The notes under the pieces were generated by a model, which saw nothing but the letters and a program-made list of their open reading frames with translations, did no database searches and was not told the DNA's origin. From Cyanobacteriota bacterium (GTDB lineage Bacteria > Acidobacteriota > Vicinamibacteria > Vicinamibacterales > UBA2999), in NCBI GenBank assembly GCA_019752015.1, contig JAIEMQ010000011.1, positions 45,354 to 109,353 on the forward strand: 64,000 nucleotides of DNA, written 5' to 3'. Position 1 is the stretch's first letter. The number at the start of each line of letters is the position of its first letter. The position numbers were made by a program, and so were the translations under genes. This document shows, piece by piece, positions 54,210 to 60,905 of this stretch.

Positions 54210-54683
54210 TTACCAGCGATAGTGAGCGAACGCCTTGTTCGCTTCAGCCATGCGGTGCGTGTCTTCGCGCTTCTTGACGGCGCCGCCGCGGAGGTTGGCC
54301 GCGTCGAGCAGCTCGTTCGCGAGCTTTTCCTGCATGGTCTTGCCGTCGCCGCGAGCGCGCGCGAAGCCGACCAGCCAGCGAATGCTCAATGACAGCCGGC
54401 GGTTCGGGTTCACTTCGATCGGCACCTGGTAGTTCGAGCCGCCAACACGGCGCGACTTCACTTCGAGCGCCGGCTTGACGTTGTCGACCGCCTTCTTGAA
54501 GACCTTGAGCGGGTCGTCACCCGAGCGCTCTTTGATCAGGTCGAAGCTCTGATACAGGATGCGCTCCGCCGTCGAGCGCTTGCCCTGGCTCATGATCGTG
54601 TTGATGAACTTGGTGACGAGCGGGCTCTGGTAGAGCGCGTCCGGCAGCAGTTCACGTTTCGCAATTTCTCGTCTACGCGGCAT
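54210..54683 (-). CDS. rpsG: 30S ribosomal protein S7
   Basis: A 157-residue protein: [31 protein letters not shown] and [21 protein letters not shown] are diagnostic. 30S head protein; autoregulates the str operon in other bacteria. Confidence 0.98.
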   Translation of the reverse strand: MPRRREIAKRELLPDALYQSPLVTKFINTIMSQGKRSTAERILYQSFDLIKERSGDDPLKVFKKAVDNVKPALEVKSRRVGGSNYQVPIEVNPNRRLSLSIRWLVGFARARGDGKTMQEKLANELLDAANLRGGAVKKREDTHRMAEANKAFAHYRW

Positions 54684-54686
54684 ATC

Positions 54687-54718
54687 TAAGGTCCTGAGGT
54701 CTTGAGGTCTTGAGGTGC
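54687..54718 (-). repeat. CAAGACCT octamer array between rpsL and rpsG
   Basis: Three to four CAAGACCT units on the minus strand, ending CAGGACCTTAGATATG, which supplies AGGA before the rpsG start. The same unit is inverted before secY (42314). Confidence 0.93.
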
Positions 54719-54719
54719 G

Positions 54720-55094
54720 TTACGACTTGGGGCGCTTGGCGCCGTACTTCGAACGACCCTGCTTGCGGCCCTGGACGCCGACGGCGTCGAGGGTGCCGCG
54801 AACGACGTGATACCGCACGCCCGGGAGATCCTTCACGCGGCCGCCGCGAATCAGCACCAGCGAGTGCTCCTGCAGGTTGTGGCCGACACCGGGGATGTAG
54901 GTCGTGACTTCGATCTTGTTGGTCAGACGAACGCGCGCGACCTTGCGAAGGGCCGAGTTCGGCTTCTTCGGGGTCTGCGTGAAGACGCGCACGCAGACGC
55001 CGCGCTTCTGCGGGCTGTTCTGCAGAGCGGGGCTCTTGGTCTTGAAAACGACCTTCTCGCGTCCCTTACGAACCAGCTGACTAATGGTCGGCAT
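54720..55094 (-). CDS. rpsL: 30S ribosomal protein S12
   Basis: A 124-residue protein when started at [13 protein letters not shown] (55094), the normal S12 start and length. The frame is open upstream to 55163 but the extra residues are not S12-like. [16 protein letters not shown] and [29 protein letters not shown] are diagnostic; K43-type and K88-type decoding residues lie in these motifs. First gene of the str-S10-spc-alpha cluster. Confidence 0.98.
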   Translation of the reverse strand: MPTISQLVRKGREKVVFKTKSPALQNSPQKRGVCVRVFTQTPKKPNSALRKVARVRLTNKIEVTTYIPGVGHNLQEHSLVLIRGGRVKDLPGVRYHVVRGTLDAVGVQGRKQGRSKYGAKRPKS

Positions 55095-55166
55095 ATTTTC
55101 TCTGGGCGAGCAAACCTTGCGGTTTGCCGCCATGCGAACGCAGACGTCTCCGCGTCGCAACAAACG

Positions 55167-55200
55167 AAAAAACTCCCACTTAACTCCATTCGGAGTTTTG
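55167..55200 (-). promoter_or_regulatory. Candidate attenuator in the rpsL leader
   Basis: On the minus strand, AACTCC-GAAT-GGAGTT can fold as one hairpin. Alternatively, the upstream AAAACTCC can pair with GGGAGTTTT just before a run of six T. The two pairings exclude each other and the second has terminator form. The distance from the predicted promoter to rpsL (about 285 nt) leaves room for a regulated leader. Confidence 0.5.
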
Positions 55201-55378
55201 TGTGCTACTGGCCTTGAAGCGCAAGTTCCGCTTGGCGCCAGAAGCTGAAAAACCCTACTTAATGTGTTGTTTTCGGCCTCAGCGGACGCTCGAAGACTCC
55301 CTTGACGGGACTCAACTCAGGCGCGTCTTGAAGCAATTGAACCTAGATAGGGTGTCCTAGGCTCACGAGAACTTTGGA

Positions 55379-55408
55379 AATATAGCACGTCGGTCCAGAA
55401 ATGCGCAA
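55379..55408 (-). promoter_or_regulatory. Candidate sigma-70 promoter of the ribosomal cluster
   Basis: On the minus strand, TTGCGC (-35, 4 of 6) lies 18 nt before TATATT (-10, 5 of 6). It would give a leader of about 280 nt before rpsL. Between 55201 and 55378 I see no gene. Confidence 0.5.
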
Positions 55409-55428
55409 ACACGCCCTATACTCTCGCC

Positions 55429-55872
55429 ATGAAACTCGTCGGCGTTCTCACTTTTGCACTGGTCGTTTGGATGCTCCCGGGGCATTCCGAGGCACAGCCG
55501 GCTGTTCCTCTTGCGACGCTCCGCGTCGCGGGCGCCTCGGCAGCTCAGCAGGCGCCCCAGCCGCAAATCGTTGAAAGCGCGGCCGTAAAGGTGCTGACCG
55601 GCCTCTATGCCCAGCAATTCCAGGAAGAAATGAACTTCATCACCCAGGCACTGGGCGTGAACTGCAATACCTGCCATGTCCGGGGAAACTTCGCGAGCGA
55701 GGAAAAGCCGCTGAAGCTGACGGCCAGGCGGATGCTCGAGATGACGCGAATGATCAACAAGCAGTTCTTCCCCGACCACAAGCCCAAGGACGGCGAATCG
55801 GTGCTGGGCCGGGTCACTTGCTACACGTGTCATCAGGGCGAACAAACGCCTAAACTTCCGCCGGGGCATTGA
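55429..55872 (+). CDS. Secreted di-heme c-type cytochrome
   Basis: A 147-residue protein with a signal peptide (about 1-22) and two heme-binding sites, CNTCH (79-83) and CYTCH (131-135). The spacing and style resemble the small cytochromes related to the photosynthetic reaction-centre cytochrome family, common in Acidobacteriota. TATACT lies 7 nt before the ATG; the -35 is poor, so a leaderless or very short leader transcript is possible. Electron carrier in the periplasm; partner unknown. Confidence 0.88.
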   Translation: MKLVGVLTFALVVWMLPGHSEAQPAVPLATLRVAGASAAQQAPQPQIVESAAVKVLTGLYAQQFQEEMNFITQALGVNCNTCHVRGNFASEEKPLKLTARRMLEMTRMINKQFFPDHKPKDGESVLGRVTCYTCHQGEQTPKLPPGH

Positions 55873-55873
55873 G

Positions 55874-55911
55874 GAAGGCAAAAGGCAAAAGGCAAAATGA
55901 AAAAGGCAAAA
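55874..55911 (+). repeat. AAGGCAR heptamer array over the start of the ThuA-like gene
   Basis: Three AAGGCAA units precede ATGAAAAAGGCAAAAC, so a further unit lies in codons 2-5. The AAGG before the ATG is 4 nt away. It is the reverse complement of the array at 55936-55995, so the mRNA start region can fold back onto the signal-peptide region. Confidence 0.93.
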
Positions 55912-56784
55912 CAATTCAAACGCTCGCAGTCGGTATTTTTGCCTTATGCCTTGTGCCTTCTGCCTTTCGTGTGGTGCCTTTTGCCTTCTGCCTTGACCGC
56001 ACAAGCGCCGAAGAAACTGCTTTTTTTGACGCATGCGGCCCTTTACAAACACACCAGTCTCGGTCCCGCTGAAAAGGCGGTGATTGAACTGGGCAAGACC
56101 AGTGGCTATGAGGTCACGACGGTCGAGGGATACAAGCAGGACGCGAAGCAGCTCGACTTCTCGTTCCTGACGCAGGAGTACCTCAATCAATTCGACGGCG
56201 TGATGATGATGACCAACGGCAACCTGCCGTTCAGCAACGCGCAGAAAAAAATGCTGGTGGACTTCGTGCGCTCCGGCAAGGGCTTCGTCGGCGCCCATTG
56301 CGCGTCCCTCACCTTCTACAACTATCCGGAATTCGGCGAGATGCTCGGCGGCTACTTCAATCGCAACCTGCCGCAAGGCACCATCGCCGTGTTGAAGGTC
56401 GAGGACAACAAGCACCCGGGCACGAAGATGCTCGGCGCCGGCTGGCCGCTGGTGGACGAGTTCTATTTGTTCGGCACGGCGCCCTGGGATGCGGCGCGCC
56501 CCGACGAGAACATCGACGTGCTGTTCAAGAACAAGATCCCGATGGGCTTGTCACGCGATCGCGTGCACGTGCTGCTCAGCCTCGACACCGAGAAGATGGA
56601 CATGTCGAAGCAGCCGAACTTGAAGCGCGGCGGCGACTATCCGCAGGCGTGGACGCGCGAGTACGGCAAAGGGCGCACGTTCTACACGTCGCTCGGACAT
56701 CGCGACGACATCTGGAGCACCGATCCAGTGTTTCGGGCACACATTAACGGGGGCATCCGGTGGGCGCTCGGGCTCGAGCAGTAA
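55897..56784 (+). CDS. Secreted ThuA-like protein
   Basis: A 295-residue protein. After the signal peptide, the ThuA (trehalose-utilisation-like, class I amidotransferase-like) fold begins at KKLLFLTHAALYKHTSL and includes FDGVMMMTNGNLPFSNAQKKMLVDFVRSGKGFVGAHCAS, YPEFGEMLGGYF and KGRTFYTSLGHRDDIW. ThuA domains are linked to sugar metabolism; the reaction is not established. The signal peptide core is encoded by TGCCTT repeats (55936-55995), an odd case of repeat-derived coding sequence. It probably shares a transcript with the cytochrome upstream. Confidence 0.88.
   Translation: MKKAKQFKRSQSVFLPYALCLLPFVWCLLPSALTAQAPKKLLFLTHAALYKHTSLGPAEKAVIELGKTSGYEVTTVEGYKQDAKQLDFSFLTQEYLNQFDGVMMMTNGNLPFSNAQKKMLVDFVRSGKGFVGAHCASLTFYNYPEFGEMLGGYFNRNLPQGTIAVLKVEDNKHPGTKMLGAGWPLVDEFYLFGTAPWDAARPDENIDVLFKNKIPMGLSRDRVHVLLSLDTEKMDMSKQPNLKRGGDYPQAWTREYGKGRTFYTSLGHRDDIWSTDPVFRAHINGGIRWALGLEQ
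55936..55995 (+). repeat. TGCCTT array coding for a signal-peptide core
   Basis: Seven TGCCTT units in two blocks (four and three), 7-nt spacing, wholly inside the ThuA-like ORF. They encode residues around LPYALCLLPFVWCLLPSAL. Orientation is opposite to the array at 55874-55911. Confidence 0.95.
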
Positions 56785-56792
56785 TTCTCGCG

Positions 56793-56830
56793 GGCTTGGG
56801 GCTTGGGGCTTGGGACTTGGGGCTTGGGCC
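56793..56830 (+). repeat. GGGGCTT heptamer array at the start of the VOC gene
   Basis: Five GGGCTTG units with small changes (GGGCTTGGGGCTTGGGGCTT, then GGGACTTGGGGCTTGGGCC). The array forms the 5' end of the open frame of the next gene, encoding Gly/Leu/Trp residues. Confidence 0.93.
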
Positions 56831-57213
56831 TGGAGGCTCAAACTCCATTACCAACACCTTCGTTTCATCACCTTCACCTGAATTCGGTGAATCCCGAAGC
56901 GGCGATTGAGTTCTACGTCAAGGCGTTCCCGTCCACCTCGAAGGGAACGTTCGCGGGACAACCCGCGCTGCGATCGCCGCCGGCGACACAGCCGCAGACG
57001 GCGTTCTGGCATTTTGGATGGCACGTGGCCGACGTGCGCGCGACGCTCGATCGTTATTTGCAACAGAACATCCCGCTCGTGCCGCTGTACACCGGCACCG
57101 GCGAAGGCACCGGTACCGTGTTCGTGAGCAGCGACACATATCCCGGCAGTGGTGGAGTTCTGGGACTAACGCGAACGCGAAAGGAAGCGATTGAGATCGT
57201 CGAAGTGAAATGA
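56803..57213 (+). CDS. VOC (glyoxalase-fold) family protein
   Basis: A 136-residue frame from a TTG at 56803. Residues from about 18 (FHHLHLNSVNPEAAIEFYVKAFP) to FWHFGWHVADVRATLDRY form a VOC domain; the HxHLxSxxPxxAxxFY motif has the usual metal-site His. No ATG or SD is visible, because the 5' end lies in the GGGGCTT array. The array-encoded GLGLEAQ before TPLP looks like a remnant of, or substitute for, a signal peptide ending in an A-x-A-like site. It overlaps the TonB receptor by ATGA. Either a secreted enzyme with a repeat-derived leader or a gene damaged at its start. Confidence 0.6.
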   Translation: MGLGTWGLGLEAQTPLPTPSFHHLHLNSVNPEAAIEFYVKAFPSTSKGTFAGQPALRSPPATQPQTAFWHFGWHVADVRATLDRYLQQNIPLVPLYTGTGEGTGTVFVSSDTYPGSGGVLGLTRTRKEAIEIVEVK

Positions 57214-59522
57214 CCAACGTCGTTTTTCTCATGATGCTGCTCGCGCAGCTGCAACTGGGCGAGATTCGCGGCACCGTCGTCGACGCCACCGGCGCCGTTC
57301 TCCCGCAGACCGCTGTCGAGTTGACCGATCCTCTTGGCGGCGTACGCGCGGCCACACACGCCGACGACCAGGGCCGGTTCACCTTTACCGGTCTCGCGCC
57401 GGGCCGATACGCGATCAAGGCCAGCCTTTCCGGCTTTGCTGTGGCGCAGCGTTCGTTGACGATCGTCAACGCGATTCCCGTCGACCTCAAAGTGCGAATG
57501 GACGTCAGCGTCGAGGGCGACCTGTGGGTGGTGGAGAGCGGCCCGCCAATGCCCGCGATCACCGCGTCAGTCGGCGGCGAGACGATTGCCCGCGTCCCGG
57601 TTCGGAATCCCGCGAAGGGCCTGCAGGAAATCGTGGCGACGTTACCCGGCTGGTCGACGGAAGACAACGGCTTGCTGCACGTCCGCGGTATCGACGATGG
57701 CTTCCTGTATGTGGTCGATGGCGTCCCGGTTTACGAACGGCTCGATCAGCTGTCCGGGATCGCGCCTGACGTAGCGGCCGTTGAATCGATCAACGTGATG
57801 ACCGGATATGTGCCGGCCGAGTTCGGCTACAAAGCCGGCGGCGTGATCGACATCAGATCGCGATCGGCCAGATCAGACTGGCGTGGATCGACATCGATCG
57901 ATTCAGGATCCGAGCGGACCGGTGCAGTGTCCGCGGCAATCGGCGGACCGATGTCGCGCCGGTTCGCAGCAATGGTGATGGCGGGAGGTCAACGATCGGA
58001 TCGATTCCTCGATCCGGTGCATCCCGACAATCTCCACAACAGCGGCGACGCCCGTTCGGTCGCCGGCAATTTCGCGTGGACGGTCTCCGGTGACGCGGTC
58101 CTCATCGTCAACGCGGGTACTGGACGAAGCGATTACGACGTTCCAAATACCGAGCATCAGCAGGCTTCGAACCAGAATCAGCGCCAGCGGGTCGAGCAAT
58201 GGTTCGGCACGATCAATTCGCAGCATGCATGGTCGCTGCCGGTGTACTCGCAGTTCGCCGCGTACGTTCGAGGGTCGCGCGCGGATCTTGCGGGCAGTGA
58301 GTTCGACACGCCGCTCTTCGCCAACGCGAACCGGACGCTCGAGCGCGCCGGCGCCCTCGCCAGCACGACATGGCATGCGGGCGATCACATGATCAAGGGC
58401 GGCGTGGACGTGCAGCGGCTGGCACTGCGAGAGTCGTTTCACTTCGCGGTGACCGATCGTGGCGAGGCGCGCGAGGCCGGCTTCAGCCGCGCCGCGGTGG
58501 GATTCGATCGACTTCGCCCCTTCACCTTTGCGGGTGAAGCGAATCCGACGCTGTTTGCCGTCTACATGCAGGACGACTGGCAAGCGACCAACGCGCTGAC
58601 GATCAACGGCGGCGTACGCGTCGATCGCACGGCGCTCCTTCTGCCGCGCACCCAGGTCAGCCCTCGCGCGGGCTTCACGTATCGTGTCGCCGATCGCACC
58701 GCGCTGCGCGGATCGATCAGCCGGTTCTTTCAGCCGCCGCAGCCCGAATACCTGCTGTTGTCGTCGTCAACGGAGGCACGGGTGCTATCGCCGTTCGCCG
58801 GCGATGGCGAGGGCGGCGCCGACATCGAGCCGGAAACGCAGTGGGCCTTCGACGGCGGGATCGAACATCACTTCATGCAGGGCGTCCGGCTGGACCTGGC
58901 GGTCTGGCGCCGATCGATCGTCAATGCCGCCGACCCCAACGTGTTCGCCGGCACGACGATCATCTTCCCGAACGCTGTCGCCACCGGGCGTGCCTACGGC
59001 GCCGATCTGCGCGTTGAGGTGCGCCGCTGGCCGGACTGGTCCGCGTACGCGAACCTTGCGGCCGGCCGGGTGCGGCAGCGCGGCCCGATCACCGGCGGCC
59101 TGTTTCTCGAAGACGAGATCGAAGAGATCGCCGACGGCGAGGAATTCATCCCCGATCACGATCAGGCGATCGTCGCCTCGGCCGGATTCACGTGGACGCA
59201 CCGCTCTTCGAAAGCGTCGCTGGCGTTCGTCGTTCGACACGAAAGCGGCACGCCGCTCGAAACCGGCGACGACGATGACCTGCTCGGGCGCCCCGGCGCC
59301 GAGCTGGTTGATTTTAAAAGGGGCCGCGTCAAGCCGCGGACGATCGCGTCGCTGCAGGCACAGCTGCCGATCTGGAAGCACCGCCGCTTCTGGAGCGGGG
59401 TGCAGTTGTCCGTGCACAACATCTTCGACGCGCGCTACGCCTACAACTTCGGTAATCCGTTCAGCGGCACCCACTTCGGCGCACCGCGAACGTTTTCGAT
59501 CGGCATTCGCGCACACTTCTAG
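57210..59522 (+). CDS. TonB-dependent receptor with carboxypeptidase-like regulatory domain
   Basis: A 770-residue outer-membrane transporter. Short signal sequence (MTNVVFLMMLLAQLQ), CarboxypepD_reg-like domain (IRGTVVDATGAVLPQTAVELTD ... GRFTFTGLAPGRYAIKASLSGF, about 18-95), plug domain (LHVRGIDDGFLYVVDGVPVYERLDQLSGI, VESINVMTGYVPAEFGYKAGGVIDI) and a beta-barrel ending in RAHF. No obvious TonB box was found. ATGA overlap with the VOC gene. Substrate unknown; such receptors are abundant in Acidobacteriota and Bacteroidota. Confidence 0.92.
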   Translation: MTNVVFLMMLLAQLQLGEIRGTVVDATGAVLPQTAVELTDPLGGVRAATHADDQGRFTFTGLAPGRYAIKASLSGFAVAQRSLTIVNAIPVDLKVRMDVSVEGDLWVVESGPPMPAITASVGGETIARVPVRNPAKGLQEIVATLPGWSTEDNGLLHVRGIDDGFLYVVDGVPVYERLDQLSGIAPDVAAVESINVMTGYVPAEFGYKAGGVIDIRSRSARSDWRGSTSIDSGSERTGAVSAAIGGPMSRRFAAMVMAGGQRSDRFLDPVHPDNLHNSGDARSVAGNFAWTVSGDAVLIVNAGTGRSDYDVPNTEHQQASNQNQRQRVEQWFGTINSQHAWSLPVYSQFAAYVRGSRADLAGSEFDTPLFANANRTLERAGALASTTWHAGDHMIKGGVDVQRLALRESFHFAVTDRGEAREAGFSRAAVGFDRLRPFTFAGEANPTLFAVYMQDDWQATNALTINGGVRVDRTALLLPRTQVSPRAGFTYRVADRTALRGSISRFFQPPQPEYLLLSSSTEARVLSPFAGDGEGGADIEPETQWAFDGGIEHHFMQGVRLDLAVWRRSIVNAADPNVFAGTTIIFPNAVATGRAYGADLRVEVRRWPDWSAYANLAAGRVRQRGPITGGLFLEDEIEEIADGEEFIPDHDQAIVASAGFTWTHRSSKASLAFVVRHESGTPLETGDDDDLLGRPGAELVDFKRGRVKPRTIASLQAQLPIWKHRRFWSGVQLSVHNIFDARYAYNFGNPFSGTHFGAPRTFSIGIRAHF

Positions 59523-59523
59523 C

Positions 59524-59700
59524 TCATTTGCGCGACGCGGGATATTTCGCCAGCGCGTCGATCTGCCCGGGCTTGAGCCGCTTGCCGAATGCGGGCCTGT
59601 CGGATGGGTCGCCCATTATGGCCGCTGGATCCTCGATGAACTCGTGGATCTGCGCTTTCGGGCCGCCGCCTGCCGGCCCAGGGCCGCGACCGTACGGTGT
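59524..59700 (-). pseudogene. Fragment of a cytochrome-c-like protein C-terminus
   Basis: A minus-strand frame reads PKAQIHEFIEDPAAIMGDP, then SDRPAFGKRLKPGQIDALAKYPASRK and a stop, the style of a cytochrome c C-terminus (IDALAKYLASLK-like). No heme-binding CxxCH and no start are present upstream, so only the end of a gene survives. It faces the TonB receptor stop with 1-2 nt between. Confidence 0.45.
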
Positions 59701-59745
59701 CGTCGACCTGCGCCCGCACCGGATCGCCGGCGTGCACGTTCAGGG

Positions 59746-59764
59746 AGCTCCCATCACGGGAGCT
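59746..59764. terminator. Hairpin between the cytochrome fragment and the TPR gene
   Basis: AGCTCCC/GGGAGCT around a 5-nt loop, 10 nt before the GTG start of the TPR gene, adjacent to the AT-rich AGAATAAATC. It may be a small terminator for the receptor transcript or a leader structure. Confidence 0.4.
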
Positions 59765-59774
59765 AGAATAAATC

Positions 59775-60905
59775 GTGCCAACGATCGTCGAAGGTGGCGA
59801 AGAACTGATCACGAAGTGGACGGACGCGCATCCCGCTGGCAGCGTGGTGACGGCGCCGCCAGCAAGCGAGTGGCCGTTCCGTTTTCCGCTTTGTCCTGAG
59901 CTGCCTGCAGGGCCAGTGCTCTTACGCGCGACGAATACCGACACGGCGTTCGTAAATGCGCAGAGCGGCGGCATCCATCTCGTGACATCGCAGCGCGGTT
60001 ATCTCGAAGCCGAGTGGCGGCGCGCTCTTGAAGCCCACGGCAATGCCACGCTGTTGATGACACCAGGATCTGAAGAGGCGATCTCGCATCCGCTCGCGCT
60101 GGCGTTTCGTCTCGCCGATCCCGCGGCGCGGCTCGCTCGATGTGTCGAGTTCCTCAAGCCGGGCCGCACGCCTGCCGCGCTGGTCGCGACCGCAAGCGTG
60201 TGCATCGAGGTCAACGATCTCGAGGCGGCCGCGCGCGATCTGGATGAAGCGATCGGCCAGGCGCCGGAATGGGCCGCCGCGCACTACGAGCGTGGCAAGC
60301 TGTGGCTGCGCGCCGACGACATGATCAAGGCGTCCGAATCATTTCAGCGCGCCGCCGATCTGCTGCCGGGCTTCGCGCCGGCGTGGGCGAACCTCGGCGG
60401 CACGCTCGGCGAGCTCGATCGGCCGGCCGACGCGCTGGCGGCGTTCGAGCGGGCGCTCGCCCTCGATCCGGCAAGCCCGCAGGCGCTCAACAACGTCGGG
60501 GTGGTCCGGCGCGAGCTCGGCCGTTTGGCGGAGTCCGAGGCCGCGTTCCGCCGGGTTGTTCAGCTCACCCCGGGGATGGCCTTTGGCCATTACAATCTCG
60601 GGCATACACTGTTTTTACAGGGACGTTTTCAGGCCGCGCTCGCCGCGTATGCCGAGGGGCAGGCCAGGGACCCGGAGAAGAATCCGGTGCAGGCGTCCCG
60701 GTTGGCGCTGTGCAAGGTCGCAACGGGCGATGCACCCGGCGCGTTACGGGAGCTGCAACGGGCAACGGCGGGATTGCCGCGCGAGTACCGGCAGCAGCTG
60801 CTTGGCGATACGAGCGCGATCATGTGGGCGCTCGTGACACAGCATCCGGAGCTGCAGCAGTGGCAGCCGGTCCAGGAATGGTTGACGAAGGAACTGAAGG
60901 GATGA
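59775..60905 (+). CDS. Tetratricopeptide-repeat protein
   Basis: A 376-residue soluble protein with GTG start. Residues 1-110 form a domain of unknown type; from about 135 to 310 there are at least four TPR motifs (AAARDLDEAIGQAPEWAAAHYERGKL, ASESFQRAADLLPGFAPAWANLGGTL, ALAAFERALALDPASPQALNNVGVV, AEAAFRRV..FGHYNLGHTL). ATGA overlap with the histidine kinase suggests a role in the same signalling unit, perhaps as a partner protein. Confidence 0.85.
   Translation: MPTIVEGGEELITKWTDAHPAGSVVTAPPASEWPFRFPLCPELPAGPVLLRATNTDTAFVNAQSGGIHLVTSQRGYLEAEWRRALEAHGNATLLMTPGSEEAISHPLALAFRLADPAARLARCVEFLKPGRTPAALVATASVCIEVNDLEAAARDLDEAIGQAPEWAAAHYERGKLWLRADDMIKASESFQRAADLLPGFAPAWANLGGTLGELDRPADALAAFERALALDPASPQALNNVGVVRRELGRLAESEAAFRRVVQLTPGMAFGHYNLGHTLFLQGRFQAALAAYAEGQARDPEKNPVQASRLALCKVATGDAPGALRELQRATAGLPREYRQQLLGDTSAIMWALVTQHPELQQWQPVQEWLTKELKG

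Noticed and set aside
55417..55422. TATACT as a promoter for the cytochrome gene
   Set aside because: The -35 region does not match; kept as a possibility in the gene entry, not as a feature.
60269..60901. In-frame extension of the histidine kinase upstream of 60902
   Set aside because: It is the +1 shadow of the TPR gene; ATG at 60902 has an ATGA overlap and is followed by a proper membrane helix.
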